Below, in pieces: positions 41,282-50,631 of a DNA stretch of 64,000 nt; the stretch's first letter is position 1; each line of letters starts with the position of its first letter. The translations under genes and the position numbers were made by a program. The notes beneath the pieces were generated by a model. It was not told where the DNA came from and made no database searches. It saw only the letters and a program-made list of their open reading frames with translations. The DNA lies in assembly GCF_034929435.1 (NCBI RefSeq), contig NZ_JAYFUM010000011.1:156863-220862 (forward strand). The letters are read 5' to 3'. Source of the DNA: Arcicella rigui (GTDB lineage Bacteria > Bacteroidota > Bacteroidia > Cytophagales > Spirosomataceae).

Positions 41282-41644
41282 TCAGTTTTTGCCATCAATA
41301 ATATTTTTCAGTGCATCCCATTCTGCCGAAGATATTTTTTCTTCTTTTACTAAAAATGATAATAAACTACTTGCAGAATTATCGAAGTAATTGCTCAGTA
41401 CTTTTTTGAAAGTCTTCATGGCATAATCTTCCTTAGAAATTATCGGGAAGTACTCATAAGTTTTGCCATAAGCTTTGTAGCCAACAAAACCTTTTTTTTC
41501 CAAAATCCTCACTACCGACGAAATCGTATTGTAAGGCGGTTTGGGTTCTTCATCCATTTTTTCGATAATATCTTTTACAAAAGCACTTTTCAACTGCCAA
41601 AGTGCCTGCATAATTTTCTCTTCTGTTTTTGTTAATTCTTCCAT
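41282..41644 (-). CDS. BlaI/MecI/CopY-family transcriptional repressor
   Basis: Winged-helix repressor of 120 residues: LTKTEEKIMQALWQLKSAFV, KPPYNTISSVVRILEKKGFV (recognition helix) and the conserved YEYFPIISKEDYAMKTFKKV before a C-terminal dimerisation part. In the family, the M56 peptidase encoded next to it triggers proteolysis of the repressor. The operon order is repressor then peptidase. It is divergent from the rqcH-like gene, with candidate operator repeats in the 137-base gap. Confidence 0.93.
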   Translation of the reverse strand: MEELTKTEEKIMQALWQLKSAFVKDIIEKMDEEPKPPYNTISSVVRILEKKGFVGYKAYGKTYEYFPIISKEDYAMKTFKKVLSNYFDNSASSLLSFLVKEEKISSAEWDALKNIIDGKN

Positions 41645-41656
41645 GAATCAAAGCTA

Positions 41657-41713
41657 TAACTTATTTTTCAGTTTTACAACTAAAATTTAAGTTATTTAAC
41701 GTATTTTTCAGTT
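41657..41713. promoter_or_regulatory. Candidate BlaI-type operator region
   Basis: A spaced palindrome taactta / taagtta (41657-41663 / 41688-41694) and a direct repeat tatttttcagtt at 41662 and 41702, exactly 40 bases apart, lie between the repressor ATG and the divergent gene. Autoregulation by BlaI-like proteins is usual; the match to a known BlaI site is weak. Confidence 0.35.
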
Positions 41714-41738
41714 AATATTTAAAAATACTTAATTCAGC

Positions 41739-41746
41739 TACCTTTG
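41739..41746 (+). promoter_or_regulatory. Candidate -7 box of rqcH-like gene
   Basis: TACCTTTG (TAnnTTTG), 36 bases before the ATG at 41782. Confidence 0.4.
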
Positions 41747-41781
41747 CAATCAAATAAAAAGCTAAGGCTTTCATAAATTGT

Positions 41782-43335
41782 ATGCAAACTAATTATTACT
41801 TCCTTCGTCAACTATCACAAAAACTTTCAAACGAACTTACGGGCTTGGTCTTGGCAGAATGTTTTTCGCAAGAAAAAGACGAAATTTTACTGGGTTTTTG
41901 TAGCGAAGGCAAACAATGGCGTGACCAAAAAGAATTTTATATTAAAGCAGTACTTCATCCAGATTTTGCTTGTTTGGTTTTTCCAAAAGATTTCAAAAGA
42001 GCAGGCAGAAATTCAGTTAATCTTTTCAAAGAAATTATAGATTTAAAAGTACTCAGTGTTCGTCAGTTTGAAAACGAGCGTGCATTCGCTCTGTATTTTG
42101 AAAACGATTTTGTCTTACTTTTCAAAATGTACGGCAATCGTTCGAATATTATTCTTTTCCAAGGCGATGAAGTAATAGATTTATTTCAAAACAAATTGGT
42201 CATTGATAATAATGTTGTTTTAGACAAACTTGACAGACCAATCGACCAAAGTTTTGAGGCATTCCAAGAAAAAGGTTGGAAAGCTCTTTTTCCTACTTTT
42301 GGGAAAGAAATCACAAAATTTCTGACAAAAAACAACACTGAGAACGTCAGTTGGGAACAAATTCAGTCCATATTACAAGCACTTGAAAAGCCCACTTTTT
42401 ATATAAAAACACTTGATTTCCAGCCAATTTTATCATTAATTCAAGAAGAAGGAGAAATCCTACAAACTTTTACCGACCCACTTGAAGCCAGTAATGCCTT
42501 TTATTATGCTCACAACAAAATCAATGTGATTGATAAAGAAAAAGGGCAAATCATTAAAATACTTCAAAAGAAAAAAACACGAACACAAACCTATATAGAC
42601 AAGTGTTATCAGCAATTGGCAGGTTTGGACACGGGCGTAAAACATGATGAAATTGCGAATATTATCATGGCGAATCTTCATGCCATTCCTGAAAGAACTG
42701 AAGTAATTGAATTATATGATTTTTATCGAGACCAGCCGATAAAAATTCGTTTAAAGCCAGACCTAAGTCCACAGAAAAGTGCGGAGAATTATTATCGAAA
42801 ATCCAAAAATGAAAAGATTGAAATCGAGAAATTGATGGAAAATGTAGAAGCCAAAGAAATGGATTTAGCCGAAATTGAACAGCAAATTAAAGACATTGAA
42901 GGCTTTGAAACTTTAAAAGAATTCAGAAAGTACTTAAAAGCCAACCAATTAGAACCTACACAAAAAGTAGTAGAAACGGTACAGACGCTTTTTAAGTATT
43001 ATCAATTTGAAGGTTATGAAATTTTGGTTGGTCGCAATGCCAAAAATAACGATTTACTAACCCAACGCTTTGCTCGCAAAGAAGACTTGTGGCTTCATGC
43101 CAGAGATGTAGCGGGTTCGCACGTGGTGATTCGTAAGCAAGCTGGCAGAAATTTTCCGATAAATGTGATTGAAAAAGCAGCAGGTTTGGCGGCTTTTTAT
43201 TCCAAAAGAAAAAACGATACTTTATGTCCAGTAATCGTTACGCCCAAAAAATATGTAAGAAAAACCAGAGACTTGGGCGAAGGACAAGTAATCATTGATA
43301 AAGAAGAAGTTATTATGATTGAACCAAAACTTTAG
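41782..43335 (+). CDS. rqcH: RqcH-like NFACT ribosome quality-control protein
   Basis: NFACT protein of 517 residues, homologous to RqcH/Rqc2/FbpA, which binds obstructed 50S-peptidyl-tRNA complexes and directs C-terminal Ala tailing. NFACT-N region at ~1-230 (MYGNRSNIILF), HhH/coiled-coil middle with SPQKSAENYYRKSKNEKIEI and a long charged helix (~340-395), and the NFACT-R domain at ~410-515 (EDLWLHARDVAGSHVVIRKQ, PINVIEKAAGLAAFYSKRK, CPVIVTPKKYVRK). By eye the RqcH Asp-Arg pair in NFACT-N aligns with ENERAF, which has Glu-Arg; I am not certain of this alignment. The protein is shorter than the ~570 residues of firmicute RqcH. Gap 43336-43674 behind it shows no further gene. Confidence 0.88.
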   Translation: MQTNYYFLRQLSQKLSNELTGLVLAECFSQEKDEILLGFCSEGKQWRDQKEFYIKAVLHPDFACLVFPKDFKRAGRNSVNLFKEIIDLKVLSVRQFENERAFALYFENDFVLLFKMYGNRSNIILFQGDEVIDLFQNKLVIDNNVVLDKLDRPIDQSFEAFQEKGWKALFPTFGKEITKFLTKNNTENVSWEQIQSILQALEKPTFYIKTLDFQPILSLIQEEGEILQTFTDPLEASNAFYYAHNKINVIDKEKGQIIKILQKKKTRTQTYIDKCYQQLAGLDTGVKHDEIANIIMANLHAIPERTEVIELYDFYRDQPIKIRLKPDLSPQKSAENYYRKSKNEKIEIEKLMENVEAKEMDLAEIEQQIKDIEGFETLKEFRKYLKANQLEPTQKVVETVQTLFKYYQFEGYEILVGRNAKNNDLLTQRFARKEDLWLHARDVAGSHVVIRKQAGRNFPINVIEKAAGLAAFYSKRKNDTLCPVIVTPKKYVRKTRDLGEGQVIIDKEEVIMIEPKL

Positions 43336-43674
43336 CCTCAAGTATTTTTTTATTTACAAAAAATATTAATTTTGAGGGAAATAAACTTATTTAATCATTT
43401 TCACCGCTTTTCAGCAAGTAATTTTTTACAATTCTCCCAAAAATCAATTAGATTATTCCAATATAGATTTGTAAAAAATCACAATAAAATGTGTCAATTT
43501 GACATGATTAACTTATCAGTTAATTCATTGAATTACAGTAGATTACACAGCTAATGGTAAATTTTGAATAGCTTTTGCTACATAATTTATTGTATTTAAT
43601 CTATTTAATTTTGAATTAATGCAGTATCTTTCGGAATGAAAAATAACATATAACCAAAAAAATACATAAACCCA

Positions 43675-45348
43675 ATGCAAAAAGGACTGCAATCCGTTGA
43701 CTATTTAGTATTCTTCTTCTATTTTATTGTTGTAGCAGGCTACGGCTACTGGATTTACCAACAAAAAAAATCAAAACAAGCCTCTTCCACAGATTTCTTC
43801 TTGGCCGAAGGTTCGCTAACATGGTGGGCTATTGGAGCATCAATGATTGCTTCAAACATTTCAGCCGAGCAATTTATTGGTATGGCTGGTAATGGTTTTA
43901 AAATGGGTTTGGCAATTTCTGCCTACGAATGGATGGCTGCCGCAACCTTGATTATTGTGGCTGTGTTTTTCATGCCTATTTATTTGAAGAATAAGATTTT
44001 TACAATGCCTCAGTTTTTGAAGCAACGCTATAATTCAACTGTAAGTACAGTAATGGCTATTTTCTGGTTGATTTTATATGTGGTTGTAAACCTTACTTCA
44101 ATTCTTTACTTAGGAGCTTTAGCAATTACAACTATTTCAGGTATCGACTTTACGCTTTGTATGTGGGGTTTAGCTTTCTTTGCCGTAGTAATTACCTTGG
44201 GCGGTATGAAAGTAATCGGTTTTACAGACGTTATTCAAGTATTTTTCTTAATCTTGGGCGGACTTTGTACTACTTATTTAGCTTTGACTTTGGTTTCTCA
44301 ACAATTTGGTGAAGTAGGTGCATTAGAAGGTTTAAAACAAATGTTTACTCGTGCCGATGACCACTTCCACATGATTTTGAAAAAAGACAACCCGAACTTT
44401 ACTTCATTGCCAGGTTTAGCAGTATTAATTGGCGGTATGTGGATTGTAAACTTAAACTACTGGGGTTGTAACCAATATATCACACAACGTGCTTTGGGTG
44501 CATCGCTTCCAGTAGCTCGTGAAGGTCTTTTATTTGCTGGTTTCTTAAAAATCTTAATGCCAGTTATCGTAGTTATTCCGGGTATTGCAGCTTACGTTTT
44601 ATACCAAAACGGAATGTTCCAAAAAGAAATGTTGGGCGGCGACGGTACAGTAAACCCAGACCACGCTTATCCAGTATTGTTAAATTTATTACCTCCCGGC
44701 TTGAAAGGTCTTTCATTTGCGGCACTTACAGCAGCTATCGTAGCTTCTTTGGCAGGTAAAGCAAACTCTATTTCGACAATCTTTACGCTTGATATTTATC
44801 AGAAATTCTTCAAAAAAGATGCTACTGAACAAGAATTAGTAACTACTGGTAGAATTGTAATCGTAATTGCGATGATTCTTGCCATTGTGATTTCTCCTTT
44901 CTTGGGCATTGATAAAAAAGGTGGTTTCGACTTTATTCAAGAAATGACTGGTTATGTTTCTCCAGGTATTTTTGCGGTATTCTTATTAGGTTTCTTCTGG
45001 AAACGTGCCAACTCGGCAGGTGCAATGGTTGCAACAATTGGTTCAGTTGTGATTTCATTGATTCTAAAAGACTTCCCAGATTGGACAGGAATTTACGATG
45101 CTCCAATTTACTCTTCATTCTTGGATAGCGAAGGCAAACACATCATTCCATTCCTTGACCGTATGGCGATTACTTTCGTAATATGTGTATTAATGATGGC
45201 AATTTTAGGTTTGGCAGATTCTTCTACAAAAGAAAATCCAAAAGCTTTGGTGGTAGATGCTTCTATGTTCAAAACTACTCAAGGTTTTGCCATTGGTGCA
45301 GGGGCAATCATTACGCTTTTAGTAATTCTTTACGCTACATTCTGGTAG
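43675..45348 (+). CDS. Sodium/sugar symporter, vSGLT-like (SSS family)
   Basis: Na+-coupled solute symporter of 557 residues with ~14 transmembrane helices, closely resembling Vibrio vSGLT. Shared blocks: NISAEQFIGMAGNGFKMGLA, SAYEWMAAATLIIVAVFFMP, NLTSILYLGALAITTI, FTDVIQVFFLILGG, PGLAVLIGGMWIVNLNYWGC with NQYITQRALGA, and the Na+-site helix SLAGKANSISTIFTLDIYQK. The Gln of EQF, the Glu of YEW and the Lys of AGFLKI match vSGLT sugar-contacting positions, so a hexose such as galactose or glucose is the likely substrate. The secreted beta-galactosidase at 18.9-22.0 kb could supply galactose, though the genes are far apart. Terminator follows. Confidence 0.9.
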   Translation: MQKGLQSVDYLVFFFYFIVVAGYGYWIYQQKKSKQASSTDFFLAEGSLTWWAIGASMIASNISAEQFIGMAGNGFKMGLAISAYEWMAAATLIIVAVFFMPIYLKNKIFTMPQFLKQRYNSTVSTVMAIFWLILYVVVNLTSILYLGALAITTISGIDFTLCMWGLAFFAVVITLGGMKVIGFTDVIQVFFLILGGLCTTYLALTLVSQQFGEVGALEGLKQMFTRADDHFHMILKKDNPNFTSLPGLAVLIGGMWIVNLNYWGCNQYITQRALGASLPVAREGLLFAGFLKILMPVIVVIPGIAAYVLYQNGMFQKEMLGGDGTVNPDHAYPVLLNLLPPGLKGLSFAALTAAIVASLAGKANSISTIFTLDIYQKFFKKDATEQELVTTGRIVIVIAMILAIVISPFLGIDKKGGFDFIQEMTGYVSPGIFAVFLLGFFWKRANSAGAMVATIGSVVISLILKDFPDWTGIYDAPIYSSFLDSEGKHIIPFLDRMAITFVICVLMMAILGLADSSTKENPKALVVDASMFKTTQGFAIGAGAIITLLVILYATFW

Positions 45349-45368
45349 GAAATCATTTCAAAATCATT

Positions 45369-45408
45369 AACAAAAAAGGCATTAAGTATTCTTAGTGCCT
45401 TTTTTGTT
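45369..45408. terminator. Terminator behind the symporter gene
   Basis: 18-bp stem with one wobble, aaaaaaggcattaag / cttagtgcctttttt, 4-base loop, T run following. Confidence 0.88.
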
Positions 45409-45479
45409 AAATTTGTATTGTATAATTCATCGAAAATCACTTCGTATCATCATTCAAATCTCATAAAAAACGCTTATTT

Positions 45480-46193
45480 ATGTCATCTCACCACATCATC
45501 CGTGACCAACAAGAGCCTGCTCTCATTATTGCCAATGGCGAAGCCTGCAACAATGAGTTGTTGGGACAACTTTTGGAGTGGTCGCCTTTAGTCATTGTAC
45601 TGGATTCTGCTATTAATCGAGTATTGGAATTGGGTATAAAAGTGGACGTACTTTTGGGTGATTTTGATGTACAAAGAACTGATTCAGAAGTACAACTGCT
45701 GAATGAACAAAACACCAAAAGAGCGGTAAATCTTGAGAAAATAAAAGAAGAACAATATCCTATTGAAATTGTACATACGCCAGACCAAAACAAAACGGAT
45801 TTAGAAAAAGCTTTTGATTATTTGATTGGAAGAGGTTTTCCTGCCGTAAATGTAGTGTGGGCAACGGGTAGAAGAGCCGACCACACGATTACAAATATTA
45901 CCAATATTGTGCGTTTTAGAGATTTGTTGAAAATCGTTTTGATTGATGATTACTCTAAAATCTTCTTATTGCCCAATACTTATGAAAAATGGTATCCAGC
46001 CCAAACGCCTATTTCGCTGATTCCTGTGGGAGAAGTAACAGGCATTACCACACAAAATTTAAAGTATGAACTTCATCACGAAAGCCTGACTATTGGTTAC
46101 AGAACAGGCAGTAGCAATGAAGTTTTACAGGATGGCTTAGTAAAAATTACTTATCAAAATGGAGATTTATTGATGATGGAATGCAATGATTAG
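45480..46193 (+). CDS. thiN: Thiamine diphosphokinase
   Basis: Transfers pyrophosphate from ATP to thiamine to make thiamine diphosphate, the cofactor needed by SucA among others. The 237-residue protein shows ALIIANGEACNNELL, VIVLDSAINRVLELGIKVDV followed by LLGDFD, and TPDQNKTDLEKAFDYLIGRG, the nucleotide and metal-binding blocks of thiamine pyrophosphokinase, then the C-terminal beta domain with PVGEVTGITTQNLKYEL and GYRTGSSNEV. No TPP riboswitch was seen in front. Its stop codon overlaps that of the convergent lpxH gene. Confidence 0.88.
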   Translation: MSSHHIIRDQQEPALIIANGEACNNELLGQLLEWSPLVIVLDSAINRVLELGIKVDVLLGDFDVQRTDSEVQLLNEQNTKRAVNLEKIKEEQYPIEIVHTPDQNKTDLEKAFDYLIGRGFPAVNVVWATGRRADHTITNITNIVRFRDLLKIVLIDDYSKIFLLPNTYEKWYPAQTPISLIPVGEVTGITTQNLKYELHHESLTIGYRTGSSNEVLQDGLVKITYQNGDLLMMECND

Positions 46194-46990
46194 TCTTGAA
46201 TGAATTTTACAATGTCTAAACTTTGTCCATCATAAATGGCATAATGATTACTATCTTCATTATCGTAACACCATTGTCCCAAATTAACATAACGACTACT
46301 CTCTCCGACTTTTAAGTCTAAACGGAGATGACGATGCCCAAAAATATAACAATCATGATGTTTTTGCTGCTCAATTTCTTTGGAATACGCCCAAAGCCAT
46401 TCGCCATCACCTCTGAATTGTAATTCTCGTTTTAATCTTTCTTCATCTTTTTTGGAGTCAGACCAAGCCATTGCCAGCGTCATGCCTACTTGTGGATGAA
46501 TCCAACCAAAAGCCCACTGACAAAATTTACTTTCAAAAATTCTTTTCAAAAATTTATAAGAATAATCACCCGGGCCCAAACCATCACCATGAGCTAAGTA
46601 GAAGGTTTTACTACTTTCAGTATTTGGAGTATTGATTAAATAGGCGGTTGGTTCTCTTAATACTTTTATGCCCATTTCGTATTGAAAATAATCAAAAATC
46701 CAGAGGTCGTGATTTCCCCTAAACATGATAATTTCAATACCAGCATCAGAAAGTTCAGCCAATTTCCCTTGTAGTCTTACAAAACCTTTTGGAATCACAT
46801 TTTTGTATTCAAACCAAAAATCAAAAACGTCACCCATTAAAAAAATCATCTGAGCATCCGCTTGAATTTTATTTAGCCATGCAATAATTCTTCTTTCACG
46901 CATCAAGCTTGTTTCGTGGTCGGGATAACCCAAATGAAAATCAGAAGCAAAGTATATTTTTTTACCTTCTTGTAAATGAATAGTTGTCAT
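46190..46990 (-). CDS. lpxH: UDP-2,3-diacylglucosamine diphosphatase
   Basis: Calcineurin-like phosphoesterase that hydrolyses UDP-2,3-diacylglucosamine to lipid X in lipid A synthesis. Metal-binding blocks: FASDFHLG, LMGDVFDFWFEY, MFRGNHDLWIFDYF, LAHGDGLG and FGHRHLRLDLKV; also the LpxH-type RERRIIAWLN. I prefer the ATG at 46990 (MTTIHLQEGKKIYF, 266 residues) over 47011, because a -7 box at 47009-47016 would put the longer start inside the promoter. The 3' end overlaps thiN by four bases in a tail-to-tail arrangement. Confidence 0.88.
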   Translation of the reverse strand: MTTIHLQEGKKIYFASDFHLGYPDHETSLMRERRIIAWLNKIQADAQMIFLMGDVFDFWFEYKNVIPKGFVRLQGKLAELSDAGIEIIMFRGNHDLWIFDYFQYEMGIKVLREPTAYLINTPNTESSKTFYLAHGDGLGPGDYSYKFLKRIFESKFCQWAFGWIHPQVGMTLAMAWSDSKKDEERLKRELQFRGDGEWLWAYSKEIEQQKHHDCYIFGHRHLRLDLKVGESSRYVNLGQWCYDNEDSNHYAIYDGQSLDIVKFIQD

Positions 46991-47008
46991 TGAATCAATT
47001 TTAGGAAA

Positions 47009-47016
47009 CAAAGATA
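47009..47016 (-). promoter_or_regulatory. Candidate -7 box of lpxH
   Basis: Reads TATCTTTG on the minus strand, 19 bases ahead of the ATG at 46990; supports that start. Confidence 0.45.
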
Positions 47017-47111
47017 CAAAATGTAGCTATTTATTAACCGAATGGTCTATCAAACAAAAATCCTACCCAGTTATACTGAGCAGGATTTTATTTGCAAAAT
47101 GGTAATATTTT

Positions 47112-49163
47112 CTATTTTTCAGCAGGAACTTCTTCAGCTGCGGCTTTTTCAGCTTCTGCTTCTTTTGCTTCCAATTCTGCGGCTTTTCTATCTTCGTTTC
47201 TTGTAAATTCCTGATAAGTAGTCAATTGTTCAAAAGGTCTTGGACCAACCAAACGCTCTAAATCATTTTGGAAAAGTACTTCTTTTACTAATAATTCCTG
47301 AGCCAAAATTTCTAACTTATCTTTCTTTTCAGTCAACAACTTTTTAGTTTGGTCGTAGGCTGTTTGGATGATTTTACGAGCTTCCTCATCAATTTCACGA
47401 GCAGTTTGTTCAGAATAAGGTTTGTTGAAGTTATATTCTGAACCTTTAGAATCGTAGAATGAAACATTACCTAATTTCTCATTCATCCCATAAATTGTCA
47501 CCATACTGTATGCCAATTTAGTGATTCTCTCTAAATCGTTCTGTGCTCCCGTTGAGATTTTACCAAAAACAATATCTTCAGCAACACGTCCACCCAAAGT
47601 AACACACATTTCGTCCATTAATTGCTCTGTACGGTACAAGAACTGTTCTTTAGGCAAGTACTGTGCATAACCCAAAGCTGCTACGCCACGAGGCACAATT
47701 GTTACTTTTACTAAAGGGTTTGCGTGTTCTAAGAACCAACCTGCAATGGCGTGACCAGCTTCGTGATAGGCAACAATTTTCTTTTCTTCTGGAGAAATCA
47801 ATTTGTTCTTTTTCTCTAAACCGCCAATTACTCTGTCCATTGCTTCTTGGAAGTCTTTCATATCAACCGCAGTTTTGCTACGACGAGCCGCAATCAAAGC
47901 AGCTTCGTTACAAACGTTGGCAATCTCAGCACCTGCAAAACCTGGTGTTTGAGCCGACAATTCTTTAGGGTCAATATCAGCCGCTAATTTCAAAGGTTTT
48001 AAGTGTACTTTGAAAATCGCTTCTCTTCCGATAATATCTGGTTTATCAATTGAAATCTGACGGTCAAAACGTCCCGGACGCAATAAAGCTGAATCCAGTA
48101 CATCTGGGCGGTTAGTTGCTGCCATGATAATAATACCAGAGTCAGTAGCAAAACCATCCATTTCAACCAAAAGTGAGTTCAAAGTATTTTCACGCTCATC
48201 GTTTGAACCCGGCATAGCACCACGACCACGAGAACGTCCAACCGCATCAATCTCATCAATAAAGATGATACATGGTGCTTTTTCTTTGGCTTGTTTGAAC
48301 AAATCTCTAACACGAGCCGCACCTACACCCACAAACATTTCTACAAAGTCTGAACCAGAAAGTGAGAAGAAAGGAACACCTGCTTCGCCAGCTACCGCTT
48401 TTGCCAACAAAGTTTTACCCGTTCCCGGAGGGCCTACTAATAATGCACCTTTCGGAATTTTACCTCCTAAATCTGTAAATTTCTTAGGGAATTTCAAGAA
48501 TTCTACAATTTCTTGAATTTCTTCTTTGGCTTCGTCCAAACCAGCAACATCGTTAAAAGTAATTTTCACTTTAGCTTCGCCGTCAAACAAAGTAGCTCTC
48601 GAACGACCGATATTGAAGATTTGTCCACCCGGGCCACCCGTTCCACCCATACGGAAGAACATAAAGTAAATAGCCACAAAGGTTAAAATGATAAAACCAG
48701 GCCCCATGAAGAAATCAAGAATACCATAATGTTCTTCGGTAGTAGCGTGTACTCTTTTTTCACGAGGAATATCTTTTTGTAATTCGTTGAGTTCAGTTTC
48801 AAAAGAATTAATAGAAGTAATTTCCTTTTCAAATTGTGGTCCAGCACTTGGGTTGATTGCAGCATTTGGCTGGTCGCTCAATTCATTTTTATACTTTGAC
48901 AAAGCTTCAGGCTTCAAAGTAATTTCTACTAAATCCTTTCCTTTGATAATAGATAATTTAGCGATTTCTTGATTTAGAACCATTTGCTCGTATTCGGCCT
49001 GCTGAATAGGTTTCAAAACACGAGTTTTACTTAAAAAGTAAATACTGATTAAAGCAACAATTAGTCCTATAACCAACCATCCTTGAAAACCATTTCCTGA
49101 AGTATTAGGACGACGCTTCTGAAATCCTTGTGGTTTATTATTCTCACTATTATTTTCTGCCAT
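47112..49163 (-). CDS. ftsH: ATP-dependent zinc metalloprotease FtsH
   Basis: Membrane-anchored AAA+ protease of 683 residues that degrades misfolded and regulatory membrane proteins. N-terminal helix at ~27-45 (GWLVIGLIVALISIYFL), a periplasmic domain, second helix at ~150-170 (FFMGPGFIILTFVAIYFMFF), Walker A GPPGTGKTLL, Walker B CIIFIDEIDAVGR, SRH region LLRPGRFDRQI, zinc motif VAYHEAGHAIAG, and the third zinc ligand region NDLERITKLAYSM. The C-terminal tail is Ala/Glu-rich (AELEAKEAEAEKAAAEE), common in Bacteroidota. It follows rsfS on the same strand with a 200-base gap. Confidence 0.97.
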   Translation of the reverse strand: MAENNSENNKPQGFQKRRPNTSGNGFQGWLVIGLIVALISIYFLSKTRVLKPIQQAEYEQMVLNQEIAKLSIIKGKDLVEITLKPEALSKYKNELSDQPNAAINPSAGPQFEKEITSINSFETELNELQKDIPREKRVHATTEEHYGILDFFMGPGFIILTFVAIYFMFFRMGGTGGPGGQIFNIGRSRATLFDGEAKVKITFNDVAGLDEAKEEIQEIVEFLKFPKKFTDLGGKIPKGALLVGPPGTGKTLLAKAVAGEAGVPFFSLSGSDFVEMFVGVGAARVRDLFKQAKEKAPCIIFIDEIDAVGRSRGRGAMPGSNDERENTLNSLLVEMDGFATDSGIIIMAATNRPDVLDSALLRPGRFDRQISIDKPDIIGREAIFKVHLKPLKLAADIDPKELSAQTPGFAGAEIANVCNEAALIAARRSKTAVDMKDFQEAMDRVIGGLEKKNKLISPEEKKIVAYHEAGHAIAGWFLEHANPLVKVTIVPRGVAALGYAQYLPKEQFLYRTEQLMDEMCVTLGGRVAEDIVFGKISTGAQNDLERITKLAYSMVTIYGMNEKLGNVSFYDSKGSEYNFNKPYSEQTAREIDEEARKIIQTAYDQTKKLLTEKKDKLEILAQELLVKEVLFQNDLERLVGPRPFEQLTTYQEFTRNEDRKAAELEAKEAEAEKAAAEEVPAEK

Positions 49164-49363
49164 TTTTTCTATAATTAACTTTTAAACAGTATCCAATTTA
49201 CCCCAATCAGCAACACAAATGCGGAAATGATGCGGAGAAGATGAAGATAGATTGTAAACTTTGATTATCTGTACTGAAAACACAACGAACAATGACTTTG
49301 TTTCTTACTTGAATTTTACATGATAAAGTGGTACGATATTCTTATAAAAGGATTTATTTCCTT

Positions 49364-49750
49364 TTAAACGGCATCGTCGTCGATATAAGTAAATTCTGCA
49401 TCTCCCCAAAGTTCTTCTAATTTGTAAAACTCACGGCGGTCTTTTTTGAATACGTGCACCACCACGTCGTAATAATCTACCAATATCCATTCACGGTTGG
49501 CTTTTCCTTCCATACTGCGTGGATTAGTACGAGTTACTTCCCATACTTCTTTATCAACTGATTCCGAAATAGCATCAATCTGAGTATCTGAATTTCCAGA
49601 ACAAACCACAAAAAAGTCTGTAAAAGCGTTTTTTACCTTACGTAAATCCATCACTACTATATTGGTTGCCTTTCTTTCCTGCATCCCTTTCACCACCAAT
49701 TGGCTAAGTTCTTGTGAACTAATTTCTTTTTTTAATTTAACTTCTGTCAT
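49364..49750 (-). CDS. rsfS: Ribosome silencing factor RsfS
   Basis: Binds ribosomal protein uL14 and blocks 30S-50S joining under starvation. The 128-residue protein carries the DUF143/Iojap blocks VVMDLRKVKNAFTDFFVVCS, GNSDTQIDAISESVDKEV, and REWILVDYYDVVVHVFKKD followed by RREFYKLEELWGDAE. Slightly longer than E. coli RsfS because of short N- and C-terminal extensions. Divergent from birA and followed by ftsH; this order is commonly seen in Bacteroidota. Confidence 0.95.
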   Translation of the reverse strand: MTEVKLKKEISSQELSQLVVKGMQERKATNIVVMDLRKVKNAFTDFFVVCSGNSDTQIDAISESVDKEVWEVTRTNPRSMEGKANREWILVDYYDVVVHVFKKDRREFYKLEELWGDAEFTYIDDDAV

Positions 49751-49863
49751 GCTTTGTTGTTTGTAAATTCACAAGTGTTTATCAAAATGTTTAGAGAAAT
49801 TCTCATAACTTCATCACTTAATAACACAATAAATAATTTGAACTTTAAAATTACAAAATAACC

Positions 49864-50631
49864 TTGTACAAAATTCAACCCAATACATTATTTACTGGCA
49901 AAACAATTAAATACCTGCCAGTGTGTCATTCTACTAACGACATAGCGGCTGAAATAATTCAGTCTGAGAAAAAGCTTTTTGAAGGAATGGTCATTATTAC
50001 AGACCACCAAACGGCTGGTCGTGGACAAAGAGGTAACGTTTGGAAAACTTCTATCGGTGAAAATCTGACTTTCTCGCTCATTCTTAAACCACAGTTCCTA
50101 AAGGCTAACGAACAGTTTCAGCTCAATGTTGCAGTTTCTCTTGGCGTATTGGATTGTCTTAGCGAATTTATAGACGAAGACCTTCGTGTAAAATGGTCGA
50201 ATGATATATATTTTCAAAACCAAAAAATGGGTGGCATTCTCATCGAAAACACTTTACAAGGTTATCATATCGCTTACTCTGTTATTGGTATTGGACTAAA
50301 TATCAACCAATCTGAATTCCCGATTCCGAATGCTACTTCGCTAAAAAATATCACTAAAAATCCTTTACAATATGACCTTTCTGTAATGCTTACAAAAGTA
50401 TTAGAAAACATAGAGAAAAACTATTTAGCTATCAAAGAAGGGCATTATGATTTGCTAAAAAATAGATACTTATCGAATCTTTTTAGAATCGACGAGGAAC
50501 ATTACTTTAGAAAAAATGGAGATATATTTCTCGGGAAAATTATAGGTATCGACGACCACGGGCAACTGGGTATCGAATCCGCTGGCTTAGTGGAGTATTA
50601 TGGCTTTAAAGAAATAGAATTTATCATCTAA
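49864..50631 (+). CDS. birA: Biotin--[acetyl-CoA-carboxylase] ligase BirA (monofunctional)
   Basis: Attaches biotin to the carboxyl carrier protein of acetyl-CoA carboxylase. The 255-residue protein lacks the N-terminal DNA-binding domain of E. coli BirA and so is a ligase only. Blocks: LPVCHSTNDIAAEII, ITDHQTAGRGQRGNVWKTSI (biotinyl-AMP loop), LRVKWSNDIYFQNQKMGGIL and IGIGLNINQSEFP, then a small C-terminal SH3-like part. The start appears to be TTG at 49864 (MYKIQPNTLF); no ATG precedes the first conserved block. The last codons overlap the stop of a minus-strand microprotein gene. Confidence 0.92.
   Translation: MYKIQPNTLFTGKTIKYLPVCHSTNDIAAEIIQSEKKLFEGMVIITDHQTAGRGQRGNVWKTSIGENLTFSLILKPQFLKANEQFQLNVAVSLGVLDCLSEFIDEDLRVKWSNDIYFQNQKMGGILIENTLQGYHIAYSVIGIGLNINQSEFPIPNATSLKNITKNPLQYDLSVMLTKVLENIEKNYLAIKEGHYDLLKNRYLSNLFRIDEEHYFRKNGDIFLGKIIGIDDHGQLGIESAGLVEYYGFKEIEFII

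Noticed and set aside
43372..43554. Plus-strand 60-codon frame behind the rqcH-like gene
   Set aside because: Composition is that of AT-rich intergenic DNA, with no promoter, signal peptide or recognisable domain.
45349..45479. TPP riboswitch in front of thiN
   Set aside because: The 131-base gap contains the symporter terminator and no sequence resembling the conserved THI-box core.
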